In this document: one piece after another, positions 29,703 through 38,861 of the stretch | Layout of the letters: each line of letters starts with the position of its first letter | Numbering within the stretch: position 1 is the stretch's first letter | DNA from: Fuerstiella sp. | Lineage (GTDB): Bacteria > Planctomycetota > Planctomycetia > Planctomycetales > Planctomycetaceae | Reading direction: 5' to 3' | Assembly (NCBI GenBank): GCA_029245955.1 | Contig: JAQWOH010000042.1 | Coordinates: 1 to 64,000, forward strand | DNA: 64,000 bases | Notes under the pieces: generated by a model | Seen by the model: only the letters and a program-made list of their open reading frames with translations | Database searches by the model: none | What the model was told of the DNA's origin: nothing | Position numbers and translations under genes: made by a program

Positions 29703-30054
29703 TGCTGAAACAACACATTTTGAGCCCGAGCAACTGCAGCGTTTCCTTAACGCCGACCTGTCAGAAGCTGAACAGCATGCCACGGAAAGACATCTGAAAG
29801 CCTGCAACGAATGTCGCCAGCAGCCTCATCACTCTGCAGCTGATCCGGTATGGTGAGAAGACGTAAGTGATTTTCTGAATGATGATGAATTTGAAATCAA
29901 CGGTAAGAGCGACAACACTGTTGGGTCCACGGCAATCATGTCTCAGGCCCGGCAATCTACAGCTGATGACGCAGACGCCGCGTCCGACAGAGGGAAAAGC
30001 AGCAGGACCGGATCATCAATCGCCACATCAAATTACTTCTGCGGATGCATTTGA
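29701..30054 (+). pseudogene. Remnant of anti-sigma/zinc-finger protein or Ser/Thr kinase N-terminus
   Basis: Immediately after the sigma-factor remnant, the frame reads FEPEQLQRFLNADLSEAEQH followed by ATERHLKACNECR. That is a zf-HC2-type zinc site (H-x3-C-x2-C) found in anti-sigma factors and at the N-terminus of many planctomycete Ser/Thr kinases. It then reaches ADPVW*EDVSDFLNDDEFE, where the TGA (29854-29856) falls where kinase N-termini usually have a second Trp. The frame ends at TGA 30052-30054 with no kinase domain. An ATG at 29702 is in a different frame, so a start-proximal frameshift is also likely. A truncated partner of the adjacent sigma factor is the best reading. Confidence 0.65.
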
Positions 30055-30276
30055 ACGCCACAAAACGATGTTTGAGCCGGTTGTTCCGACCGATGTATTC
30101 CCCGCAACCGAATCAGAGACTGCGGCCGGCTTCTGATCCTGCGATCAAAGACACAGATAAGGTCTTTCATGTCTGTCGCGGCGTCCCAGTGAATTAACGG
30201 CATCCGGTGCTTCCACGACAGGAATTGTATATGGTGCGGGCTGCCATTCTGTTGATTACCGTCTGGAGTCATATTC

Positions 30277-31404
30277 ATGCGTTCACCTGCTCGCCCCCGC
30301 CGCAGATTTCTGAGACAGGCTCTGCTCAGTGCCGGAGCGGCTGCCTGTTCTGCTTCATCCTTCGGGCAGTCGGACGAATCGACGCAAATTGTGGATCAAG
30401 ATCTCGCCGCCGCAATGGCAAAAGCCGAATTGTCGCTGCAGTTCCGGGGCGGCACTGTTGATGAGTGTCGGGCCTGGCAGAATATGTTTCAGTCGAAGCT
30501 GCACGACCTGATGGGCCATTCCACTCCGCCGGCAAGGTGGACGATCGTCGAAGAAGGCCAAACCGAATTCGACGACTACACGCGATCTGAGTTGTTGCTC
30601 ACGGCAGATGGAGTGCCGTCATCGCCCGTGTACCTTCTGGTACCAAAGGGATTACCCCCCGGAAAGAAGGTACCCGCTGTATTGTGTGTCCATGGTCATG
30701 GACCGTTAGGCAACGATGCGGTTGTGGGCCGGCGTGAACAGGAAGGTGCAGGCGAGCATATCGATCAGCTGAATTATGATTACGGCGTACAGTTCGTAAA
30801 ACGAGGCTACGTCGTCGCGGCACCGTGCATGATTCCCTTTGGCCGTCGAGTGAACAGTGCAGCCTATCGCGGCAAGGACCCGTGCGCCGTAACGTTCGTC
30901 CGCATGCAGGCGCTCGGCCAGCTGCCCATCACGGCCAACGTAAGAGATCTTCGCTGGTCAATAGACCTGCTGCAAAGTCGTCCGGAAGTAAGCGATAATA
31001 CAATCGGTTGCGCGGGACTGTCGTATGGCGGACGAATGACGATGATGGTATCCGCCATCGACAAACGGATACGGGTAGCGGCCGTCAGTGGTGCGTTGAA
31101 TCTGCTGCAGGAACGAATGACTGCGCGGCACAGCTGCGGGTCGCAGATCGTTCCGGGATTGCTCAGGTACGGCGACTATTCAGAGATCGGATCATTGATC
31201 GCACCTCGACCGTGCGTTTGGGAAACCGGTTTGAACGACAGCCTGATTGTGCCGCAGTGGGACGATGTATTTCGCAATCGTCTGCGTCGCGTGTACCAGG
31301 CAATGAATGCCGGCAGCAACCTGCACTTCGACCGCTTTGAAGGTGGACATGAATGGAGCGGAAGAACAGCGTTTCCGCTGTTCGACGAAGTGCTGAAATC
31401 CTGA
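30277..31404 (+). CDS. Tat-exported alpha/beta-hydrolase (acetyl xylan esterase/dienelactone hydrolase-like)
   Basis: ATG 30277 has GGAG about 9 bp upstream. The leader PRRRFLRQALLSAGAAACS is a Tat signal. The 375-residue protein has VPAVLCVHGHG (oxyanion region), nucleophile elbow GLSYGGR, a likely acid in the WETGLNDSLIVPQWD segment and the terminal GGHEWSGRTAF His, completing a Ser-Asp-His triad. Family relatives include acetyl xylan esterases and carbohydrate deacetylases, which suits the surrounding glycan-related genes. It is 22 bp convergent to nadA. It is intact, unlike the remnants just upstream. Confidence 0.88.
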   Translation: MRSPARPRRRFLRQALLSAGAAACSASSFGQSDESTQIVDQDLAAAMAKAELSLQFRGGTVDECRAWQNMFQSKLHDLMGHSTPPARWTIVEEGQTEFDDYTRSELLLTADGVPSSPVYLLVPKGLPPGKKVPAVLCVHGHGPLGNDAVVGRREQEGAGEHIDQLNYDYGVQFVKRGYVVAAPCMIPFGRRVNSAAYRGKDPCAVTFVRMQALGQLPITANVRDLRWSIDLLQSRPEVSDNTIGCAGLSYGGRMTMMVSAIDKRIRVAAVSGALNLLQERMTARHSCGSQIVPGLLRYGDYSEIGSLIAPRPCVWETGLNDSLIVPQWDDVFRNRLRRVYQAMNAGSNLHFDRFEGGHEWSGRTAFPLFDEVLKS

Positions 31405-31426
31405 GTCCCGGGTCGACTCGAATACC

Positions 31427-32419
31427 TTACTGCAGCAGACTGCGATCGAGTACGTCGCGAGCTTTCTGGAAATAGTCTTTCCACTCGATTTCCGGCGATT
31501 CGTTCTTCAGGCAGTCACGTACTTTCTGCAGCGTGTTACGAGCCATATGCGGGCACCGATTGCACGCACAGGTCTCGCCGGTTGAGGTCATGATTCCGGG
31601 AACAGGTACGAACCTGTGCTGCGGCGCCGACTTTTCGAAAGCGTGAATCATGGCGGATTCCGTCGCCACAAGGAACGTTGTCGGCTTTTCGGTGGACATC
31701 ACGTGTCGCCGCATCTTTTCCGTGCCGCCGATGAAGTCAGTGATTTCAAGAATGTTCTGAGGACATTCAGGATGAGCGATCACAACGCTGCCCGGAGTAT
31801 TTCTTTTGGCGCGGATTAAGTCCTGAATACTGAACACTTCGTGAACCATGCACGAACCCGGCCACAGAATCATTTTTCGGCCGGTGACTTCCATCAGATA
31901 CCGGCCCAGATGCTGGTCCGGAACGAACAGAATTTCACGGTCCTGCGGCACCCGCTCAATGATATCCTGAGCATTGCCACTGGTGACAATCCAGTCGCAC
32001 AGACTTTTTACAGCCGCTGACGTGTTAATGTAAGCGACCGTGTCAAACATGCGACCTTGTGTTCGCAGCTGTTCCTGGAACGCCGCCAGTTGATCCGCCG
32101 GACAGCTTTCTGCCAGTGAACATCCGGCCAGCGTATCGGGAATCAGCACGCGTTTTTCCGGACTCATAATCTTGGCTGATTCGCCCATAAAGTGAACGCC
32201 GGAAAACACGATCGTGGATGTTTCTACCTGCGTCGCGTCCCGTGCCAGCTTCAGGCTGTCACCGGTAAAATCAGCAATATCTTGGATATCGCCGTCCACA
32301 TAGAAATGGGCCAGAATCGTCGCGTCCTTTTCCTTTTTCAACTCGTCAATTTCATCCATCAGATCCAGTGGATCTTCATACACTTCGTTTTGATCGGAAT
32401 TAGTCACTGGCATCGACAT
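31427..32419 (-). CDS. nadA: Quinolinate synthase NadA
   Basis: The 330-residue protein makes quinolinate from iminoaspartate and dihydroxyacetone phosphate in de novo NAD synthesis, using a [4Fe-4S] cluster. Diagnostic segments are [85 protein letters not shown] and [19 protein letters not shown]. The cluster cysteines lie in the AGCSL, HPEC and CNRC segments. Start ATG 32419 has AAGG about 8 bp upstream; ATG 32413 is possible. Length fits the family. No nadB or nadC is adjacent, so it appears to be a stand-alone housekeeping gene. Confidence 0.98.
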   Translation of the reverse strand: MSMPVTNSDQNEVYEDPLDLMDEIDELKKEKDATILAHFYVDGDIQDIADFTGDSLKLARDATQVETSTIVFSGVHFMGESAKIMSPEKRVLIPDTLAGCSLAESCPADQLAAFQEQLRTQGRMFDTVAYINTSAAVKSLCDWIVTSGNAQDIIERVPQDREILFVPDQHLGRYLMEVTGRKMILWPGSCMVHEVFSIQDLIRAKRNTPGSVVIAHPECPQNILEITDFIGGTEKMRRHVMSTEKPTTFLVATESAMIHAFEKSAPQHRFVPVPGIMTSTGETCACNRCPHMARNTLQKVRDCLKNESPEIEWKDYFQKARDVLDRSLLQ

Positions 32420-32551
32420 TGCTTAACCTTGGCCTGAATCGGCGAGACGAGATTGGAACACGTGTGCAGAGCGTAGGTGACGGACGCACCTGGGCCGACA
32501 TTATGACGTGATCTCAGCCATTGTCGACCAGCCGACGAACTCCCGCAGACG

Positions 32552-33523
32552 TCAGAAAGAACGACGCGTGGATTCCTGCGGAGCGGGCTTTTCCGTTGAA
32601 AGCTTGATCATCATCATTTTCCCGCAGTCATCGCACCGCTGCTCAAAACGGCTGGTGACCCGAGTGATGGCTCGTAGCTCGGGATTAGCCAGAGTCAGAT
32701 TCCCCAGGGTGTCAAAAGCTATCGCTTTCGTTCCACGCGGAGCCCCTGCAAACACAGGCGGTTGTTGTAATCGAGACGCCGCTGGCTTCAACAGGACCGT
32801 CTTGCCGACTGCATCTTCGCATAATGCCACCAGAAACTTGTCCGGGTGATACACAAGACGAGTCGCAGTCGCTGGTACATAACCGACCGTCTCACGACTG
32901 CCGTCAACACCAACGGAAACGATCTTCCCGCTGTTGAGCAGCACACTGACAGTCGTTCCCAGAGCATTCACCACCAAATCTTTTGTTGTGTCAGACACAC
33001 GAACGATTGTGGACAGAGTGCCGTCAGCCTCGACTTTGATAACGTCACCCGTCCTGCTGTTGCTTGTATATAAGCTACCATCAAAGGGACTGGCTCCAAG
33101 TCCAGCGGGCAAGAACGGTAACTGAGCAACTTCGTGCTGAACGCCGGCTTCCGTCATACGGACAATGCGGCCTGAACCCCGACTTGTCAGCAGAGCGTGA
33201 GCTCCCATCTGGGGAGAATCGACGACTCGGCACAAACCGTCCAGTTCACGACCAATCAGACTGGATTCTCCCCTGGCGTCGATCCGGAGCAGAACTCTGC
33301 CGACGCGGTCAGCAACCAGGGTGTCTCCAAAGTCAGTCAGCGTCACATCGACCGGATCCACGACGCGAAGAGGAAGTCGCTCGATGACGGGTCGTGAGCG
33401 AAGCGTGATGGGGAGATGTTTGTGTTGATGTAAGTCTTCACCGAGCGTACCGCCGGAAATCACCAGTGTGGCGATAATCATCAGCGTTCCCGGCGGAAGA
33501 CGACACAACATTCCAATCCCCAT
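32552..33523 (-). CDS. Exported NHL/SMP-30-like beta-propeller protein
   Basis: ATG 33523 gives the signal peptide (MGIGMLCRLPPGTLMIIATL). The protein of about 323 residues repeats a propeller-blade pattern: VVDPVDVTLTDFGDTLVADR, AGLGASPFDGSLYTSNSRTG, VIKVEADGTLSTIVRVSDTT and KAIAFDTLGNLTLANPELRA. This resembles NHL or gluconolactonase (SMP-30)-type propellers, but I see no catalytic signature. The C-terminus has a CDDCGK pair followed by MMMIK, an unusual tail that could bind metal or form a disulfide. It is divergent from the DUF1549/1553 gene that follows. A ligand-sensing or binding role is as likely as an enzyme. Confidence 0.72.
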   Translation of the reverse strand: MGIGMLCRLPPGTLMIIATLVISGGTLGEDLHQHKHLPITLRSRPVIERLPLRVVDPVDVTLTDFGDTLVADRVGRVLLRIDARGESSLIGRELDGLCRVVDSPQMGAHALLTSRGSGRIVRMTEAGVQHEVAQLPFLPAGLGASPFDGSLYTSNSRTGDVIKVEADGTLSTIVRVSDTTKDLVVNALGTTVSVLLNSGKIVSVGVDGSRETVGYVPATATRLVYHPDKFLVALCEDAVGKTVLLKPAASRLQQPPVFAGAPRGTKAIAFDTLGNLTLANPELRAITRVTSRFEQRCDDCGKMMMIKLSTEKPAPQESTRRSF

Positions 33524-33944
33524 ATCAATGCAAGTCCTGCTCTGATGCTGATCAAACAAGAAATTCAGCAGTCACAACGCCCCGAGGAGTCCAGCATTAT
33601 CGCCGTGCATCCGTGTTTCGTCAACAATTCAATTGTAGAAACGAGAATTCCGCGGATAGTCCGGCGGTTTCGTGGAATCGGCTGATAAAAACCAAGATTC
33701 GACACAAACCTTTTTGTATAAATGCTTTATGACATTCCCTTAACTCAGCAATCCGCGAACATTGGGCAAAACCTGACCATGGTAAATGCTCACCGAGAAC
33801 TGCAGATCAATCCACTCGCGGTCCGGGAAGAACAGGATTTGGCGCTTTCGAGCTGATAGACTGTCCCCCCGGTCAATTCTCACCGTATCTCGTCAACCGG
33901 CTCGTGCTGACAAACCAGACGTCGCGTTTCAGTGGAGTTCAAAC
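33524..33944. other. Divergent intergenic region, no feature recognised
   Basis: These 421 bp separate the NHL gene (minus) from the DUF1549/1553 gene (plus). A TATAAA-like box is near 33717, without a convincing -35 at normal spacing. GGAG just before ATG 33945 is the ribosome binding site of the downstream gene. Confidence 0.45.
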
Positions 33945-36275
33945 ATGCCCGTGTTCAGAGCGGCCTCCCTGCTGGTTCTCGTGCTGATCTCCAGCACGTT
34001 TGCCGAAGATTCGAAATTCAAGACCTCTGATTTCGAGTACTTCGAAAAACACATTCGTCCGCTACTCAGCAGGCGGTGCTACTCGTGCCATTCAGCCGAC
34101 GCAAAGACTGTCCAGGGCGGCCTGCGTCTTGACTCATCTTCTGCACTGACAAAAGGCGGTGACAGCGGTGCTGCCATTCTTCCGGGAGCCCCCCAACAGA
34201 GTCTCTTGATTCAGACGTTGCACTACGAGGGCGACATTCAAATGCCCCCGAAAGGAAAATTGCCGGATGTTGAAATCGCATTACTGACAGAGTGGGTCAA
34301 ACATGGAGCACCGTTTCCAGCTGATACGGATGCACCAGTTCGTGCGGACGGCGAAATCGATTTTGAGGCCGGGCGGCAGTTCTGGTCGTTTCAGCCAGTC
34401 TCAGAGCATACACCGCCAGCCGTCAGAGATACGTCGTGGCCACGGCGGCGCATCGATCATTTCCTGTTGGCCAAGATGGAGCAAAACAATCTTCAACCGT
34501 CAGCCGCAGCTGATCGGAAAACTCTGCTGCGGCGGCTTTCATTTAACCTGACAGGGCTGCCACCCACGCCAGCCGAGTTGGACGAATTTGTGAACGACGA
34601 CAGCAACCAGGCGTATGCAAAACAGGTCGAACGTCTGCTGCAGTCACCGCATTTTGGAGAGCGTTGGGGACGTCTGTGGCTGGACTTTGCCCGATACACA
34701 GACACCACCGCGTCCTGGCTGTATTCGACCGGACAGGCGCATCTTTACCGTGACTGGGTTGTTCAGGCGTTTAACGATGACATGCCATACGACGACTTTG
34801 TGCGTCGCCAGCTGGCGACAGATCTGATGCCCGGCACAGGAGCAGACGATATTGCTGCGCTCGGATTTCTGGGGTTGAGCCCAAACTACTGGAAAGAATT
34901 GAAGCTCCCGGCAGAAATCATCAAAGTGATCGTGGCAGACGAATGGGAAGAACGCGTCGATGTTGTCTCGCGAACCTTTCTTGGACTGACCGTCGCGTGC
35001 GCCCGATGCCACGACCACAAGTTCGATCCCGTCAGCACGGAAGACTATTACGCGCTGGCCGGAGTGTTTGCCAGCTGCCGCATTTCTGAACGTCCGACAA
35101 TCGACGAACGGCTTTTTGAACCGGTCAAAGCCGCACGGGCTGACGTTGCAAAGCTGGAAAAAGAACTGGCAGCGCTGCGGAAGAAAAAACCCGTCCCCGA
35201 AGAGCAAGTAAAGGAAACGCTCGGCAAGATCAGCAAGCTGAAATCAGCGACCCCAAATTATGACACTCCGATGGCCAGTGCGCTGATCGAGGAATCATTA
35301 TTTGTTGAGCGAGCCGGCACACGAGCGGACGAAGGAACCAGGCTGGATTATCGCAGTGAACCTCGTGACCTGAACGTCTTCATTCGAGGCAACCCGAACC
35401 GACTCGGGAAAGTCGTGCCGCGCAGGTTTCTGCAGGTTCTGTCACCATCTGACCCGCCCCGGTTTACAGACGGCAGCGGCCGACTGGAACTTGCTGAATC
35501 CATCGTCGGTCCGGCAGCGCCGTTAACCGCGAGAGTCATCGTCAATCGGATGTGGGCCGCACATTTCGGGCAGGGTCTTGTCGCCACACCCAGCAATTTC
35601 GGACAACTCGGCGAGCAACCGACGCACCCGAAATTGCTGGATGATCTTGCCGCGCGGTTCATTGCGAACGGCTGGTCGCTGAAGACGCTGCATCGTGAAA
35701 TCGTCATGTCGGCAGCGTACCGGCAAGCCAGTTCAAGCCTGCCGTCGTCAGACCCTGAGAACAAATTCCTGGCCCGCATGAATCGCCGTCGCCTGGACGT
35801 GGAACCATGGCGCGACGCAATCCTGCAGGTATCCGGTCAACTGGATCTGACTGCGGGTGGATCATCGGTTGCGCTGGACGATCCGAACAATGTGCGTCGA
35901 ACCATCTACAGCACAATCCATCGCCGCGAAATGTCAACGATGCTGTTAACCCACGACTTTCCTGACCCGACGTCGCACAGCCCTCAGCGTGTCAGCACGA
36001 CGACATCGTTGCAGGGGCTGTACGCGCTGAACGGCCCGCTACTGGAAAAACAGGCGTCAGCGCTGGCCGCAAGGCTGGCCGCCCGGTTTCCGGAAAACGA
36101 CGGCAATCGCATTGCGCTGGCCTATTCTCTGCTGTATTGCCGTCAGCCGACGCCGGCAGAACTGGATCTCGGCCTGCAGTATCTGGGAGCCTGCGAGAAA
36201 GAACAGCGGGCGGCCGTCTGGCAACAGTATGCCCACGTCCTGCTTGTCGCTAACGAATTTCTGTTCGTGGACTGA
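33945..36275 (+). CDS. Planctomycete cytochrome c / DUF1549 / DUF1553 protein
   Basis: ATG 33945 with GGAG upstream starts a signal peptide (MPVFRAASLLVLVLISSTFA); the longer frame upstream is not needed. PSCyt1 is at residues 35-125 (C45-YS-C48-H49 in RRCYSCHSADAKTVQGGLRL). DUF1549 follows, with LFGERWGRLWL-like motifs (FGERWGRLWLDFARYTDT) and the second haem site C352-AR-C355-H356. A charged coiled-coil insert (AKLEKELAALRKKKPVPEEQ) sits before DUF1553, which runs from GRLELAESIVGPAAPLTARV to LLVANEFLFVD. It is a paralogue of the 18968-21295 protein but has no DUF1501 partner directly beside it. Periplasmic electron transfer or catabolism is inferred. Confidence 0.95.
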   Translation: MPVFRAASLLVLVLISSTFAEDSKFKTSDFEYFEKHIRPLLSRRCYSCHSADAKTVQGGLRLDSSSALTKGGDSGAAILPGAPQQSLLIQTLHYEGDIQMPPKGKLPDVEIALLTEWVKHGAPFPADTDAPVRADGEIDFEAGRQFWSFQPVSEHTPPAVRDTSWPRRRIDHFLLAKMEQNNLQPSAAADRKTLLRRLSFNLTGLPPTPAELDEFVNDDSNQAYAKQVERLLQSPHFGERWGRLWLDFARYTDTTASWLYSTGQAHLYRDWVVQAFNDDMPYDDFVRRQLATDLMPGTGADDIAALGFLGLSPNYWKELKLPAEIIKVIVADEWEERVDVVSRTFLGLTVACARCHDHKFDPVSTEDYYALAGVFASCRISERPTIDERLFEPVKAARADVAKLEKELAALRKKKPVPEEQVKETLGKISKLKSATPNYDTPMASALIEESLFVERAGTRADEGTRLDYRSEPRDLNVFIRGNPNRLGKVVPRRFLQVLSPSDPPRFTDGSGRLELAESIVGPAAPLTARVIVNRMWAAHFGQGLVATPSNFGQLGEQPTHPKLLDDLAARFIANGWSLKTLHREIVMSAAYRQASSSLPSSDPENKFLARMNRRRLDVEPWRDAILQVSGQLDLTAGGSSVALDDPNNVRRTIYSTIHRREMSTMLLTHDFPDPTSHSPQRVSTTTSLQGLYALNGPLLEKQASALAARLAARFPENDGNRIALAYSLLYCRQPTPAELDLGLQYLGACEKEQRAAVWQQYAHVLLVANEFLFVD

Positions 36276-36349
36276 CAAAACTACGGCGACCTGTCGCCTT
36301 GCCGGATTTTCCGTTAACGCCCGCCCGCACGATTGCAGAGAGTAAATAA

Positions 36350-36374
36350 ATACATCACACTACGGGTGATGTAT
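36350..36374. promoter_or_regulatory. Perfect 9-bp inverted repeat, possible operator
   Basis: ATACATCAC (36350-36358) and GTGATGTAT (36366-36374) form a perfect inverted repeat around a 7-bp spacer, 34 bp upstream of ATG 36408 and about 75 bp after the previous stop. There is no T-tract, which argues against a rho-independent terminator. Spacing from the start codon suits an operator or a 5' UTR hairpin. Confidence 0.5.
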
Positions 36375-36407
36375 AAACCTGCATGAGGCACGCTTTAACC
36401 ACTGGCA

Positions 36408-38441
36408 ATGAAGCCGGAGTTCGCCAAGGTATCGCGAGTCGCCGTCATGAGTCGTGCTTCCGAAATCCGTAGCAGCATAGGATCAGATTCACGCGAAGAA
36501 TTTGCGCAGGATCTGCGACACCGCGCCAGACAGGCAGCCGCAGCGTCAGTACACCATGCACAACTCGCGCAGCAATATATGGACCTGTCGCTGAAGTTCG
36601 ATCACCTGGCAGAACAGTCAGCATCTGCCGATATTGCCCAACTGAGACAGACTCTCGCATCATTGGACGCTTGCGTACCGACCCCGTCTGCCATTTCGGT
36701 GACACCAGGCTCCGTAGGGCCGTTTGTGACCGCGAGCACCGCGAAATCAAGCTCCGGCACCAATACCAACGCCGAGTCCTCAACCGTCCCCGATCTGCGC
36801 GACACAGATGGGCAGAGAAATTCGATCGCGGACGACACGTCTGTAAGACGAAGAAGACGCATCTCGACACGTCGCTTTGTAGAACGAGTTCGATACGCAA
36901 AACGTGCGGCTTCAAGACGAATCCGGGTGCGCGCAAGGAAGTCCGACCTAAGGCCAAAACAGAGGACGGCAGCAGAAGAGTTAACAAAAGGCGGCACCTC
37001 GATTGTGACGACTCTCGGTCTGTTTGCACTCAGCCTGTTCATATTGCGGACGATCTCGTGGCAGCTGGAGGAAATCGTTCCGTTGAACCCAATCGTCGCA
37101 GCCTTCGCAACGGACGCAGAACCGGTCGAACAAGCACAGCCTGTGGAACCGCCGGAAGAAGAACTGGGCGATCAAACGGAACAGAAAATTGAAGAGCCCG
37201 TCGAGAAACCGGAAGAAGCCCCATCCGAACCGGTGTCGGCACAGAAGCCCATGGAAGAACCGGTCGTGGCGGAAACGGAATCGGCCAGCGATGCAGAAAT
37301 GACGGAGGCCTCCGAGCCGGAAACGGAGGTCTCGGCGGCAACAGATGTTACAACAGCGTCCGTCAACAACCGTAGTGACGCGGGTCGCAAAGTCCTGCTG
37401 CAGAAGTACGGCGGATCCCAGGCCAGCGAGTCAGCAGTACGTCAGGGTCTGGAATGGATGGCGTCTGTACAGCATGCTCAGGGTTGGTGGGATTTCGGCA
37501 GTGTCGGCCCCTCGGGAAATGCCGGCACCATCAACAATCCGATTGGCGGAACCGCCTACGCTTTGCTGCCGTTTCTGGCAGCCGGACATACTCACCGTGA
37601 AGGCGACTACCGGAAACCCGTAGCCGCGGGTCTGAATTATCTGACCAGCATTGGTATCAGCGTACCGGCGGGCTATGACCTGCGAGGCATGGTCAACAAG
37701 CAAAGCGAAGACAAAGCTCCGAACGAAGCCTACTACACTCACGGTGCCGCCACGCTGGCGTTGTGCGAAGCCTACGGCATGACAAAGGATCGCCGTCTGA
37801 AAAAAGCGGCGGAAGAAGCAGTGCGATTCATCGTAAATTCACAGGACCCCAGAGGCGGGGGCTGGCGGTACAACCCGCAGGAAGCCGGATCCACATCGGT
37901 CACCGTCGTTCAGTTGATGGCGTTGATGGCGGGTAAGAAATCCGGCATCAATGTCCCGGACAGTGTCTTCAAAGGAGTCATGCACTACCTGGACAGTGTG
38001 CAGGTCGATGGTGAAGGTCGCTACGGTTATGAAATTCAAAAGAAACAGTACACCGGCGCCAGAACGGCGATGGCATTGCTGTGTCGCATGTATCTGGGCT
38101 GGGAACGCGACGACGGCGACATGCGAGCGGGTATCGCCCTGCTGGACAAGGCCGGCCCGTACGAAAACCTCTATAGTTCATACTTCGCCACTCAAGTGAT
38201 GAGGAACTGGGGAGGAGACGAATGGGACCGCTGGAACAGCCGTCTGCGCGACGATCTGATTGCCCGCCAGGCAACTCAAGGCCCGGCAAAAGGCAGCTGG
38301 AAACCTCGTACAGGCGCCATCCACGCCAAACAGGGCGGTCGCCTGCTGACCACCAGCCTGGCAATAATGACGCTTGAAGTCTATTACCGCTACAAACCAC
38401 TTCTGTCGGATGAAGCCGGCACGATCCCGAAATCTCAATGA
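36408..38441 (+). CDS. Membrane-anchored prenyltransferase/squalene-cyclase repeat protein
   Basis: The 677-residue protein (ATG 36408, or 36447) has three parts. Residues 1-200 are soluble, helical and basic, ending in an Arg-rich stretch. One membrane helix follows at about 205-225 (IVTTLGLFALSLFILRTISW). A Glu/Pro-rich linker (EPVEQAQPVEPPEEEL and similar) then leads to residues of about 320-670, which carry alpha/alpha-toroid repeats of the squalene-hopene cyclase/prenyltransferase type: VRQGLEWMASVQHAQGWWDF, GGTAYALLPFLAAGH, FIVNSQDPRGGGWRY and GSTSVTVVQLMALMAGKKSG. The catalytic DxDD motif of squalene cyclases is absent. The toroid is therefore probably a periplasmic binding or structural domain, not a cyclase. 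Confidence 0.83.
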   Translation: MKPEFAKVSRVAVMSRASEIRSSIGSDSREEFAQDLRHRARQAAAASVHHAQLAQQYMDLSLKFDHLAEQSASADIAQLRQTLASLDACVPTPSAISVTPGSVGPFVTASTAKSSSGTNTNAESSTVPDLRDTDGQRNSIADDTSVRRRRRISTRRFVERVRYAKRAASRRIRVRARKSDLRPKQRTAAEELTKGGTSIVTTLGLFALSLFILRTISWQLEEIVPLNPIVAAFATDAEPVEQAQPVEPPEEELGDQTEQKIEEPVEKPEEAPSEPVSAQKPMEEPVVAETESASDAEMTEASEPETEVSAATDVTTASVNNRSDAGRKVLLQKYGGSQASESAVRQGLEWMASVQHAQGWWDFGSVGPSGNAGTINNPIGGTAYALLPFLAAGHTHREGDYRKPVAAGLNYLTSIGISVPAGYDLRGMVNKQSEDKAPNEAYYTHGAATLALCEAYGMTKDRRLKKAAEEAVRFIVNSQDPRGGGWRYNPQEAGSTSVTVVQLMALMAGKKSGINVPDSVFKGVMHYLDSVQVDGEGRYGYEIQKKQYTGARTAMALLCRMYLGWERDDGDMRAGIALLDKAGPYENLYSSYFATQVMRNWGGDEWDRWNSRLRDDLIARQATQGPAKGSWKPRTGAIHAKQGGRLLTTSLAIMTLEVYYRYKPLLSDEAGTIPKSQ

Positions 38442-38861
38442 CGCCGGATGGCGTCTGCGTGCAACTATTCATGACTGCGCCCATATTGCCGCAGCGGTGT
38501 CGCGTCGTTCCGGGATTCGGCGTACTCAACTACTCAACAGGGAATTGTCAAGCTCAGGGTCACCACGATGAAAAGTTGACAGTCGGTTGCGAACAAGTAT
38601 CGTCCGGAAGACGATCGCCCAGTGTCGTAAGTCGTCATGGTTGTTCGTGACTTTCGAACACCACGATAACAATCATCAGGACAGGGGCGGTGTGCAGGTC
38701 TTTGTGCAAGAACAGAATATGGCACTTCACCGGATATCGTGATTGTAAATTGACCGGCAACACGGCAATCCATCGCATGGAAATACTTCTGTGACCCGGC
38801 GTCGAGAACGGGATGAATTCCTGATCGTCAGAAACCGGACGCTGTTCGCAACAGCCACGCT
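38442..38861. other. Intergenic region, no feature recognised
   Basis: These 420 bp precede the multihaem cytochrome pseudogene. Only short shadow frames are present. No RNA gene, terminator or repeat was recognised. Confidence 0.45.

Noticed and set aside
29103-30054. TGA recoding to Trp across the whole genome
   Set aside because: Intact genes in the window (for example those ending at 11083, 15135 and 36275) use TGA as their stop, so genome-wide reassignment does not fit.
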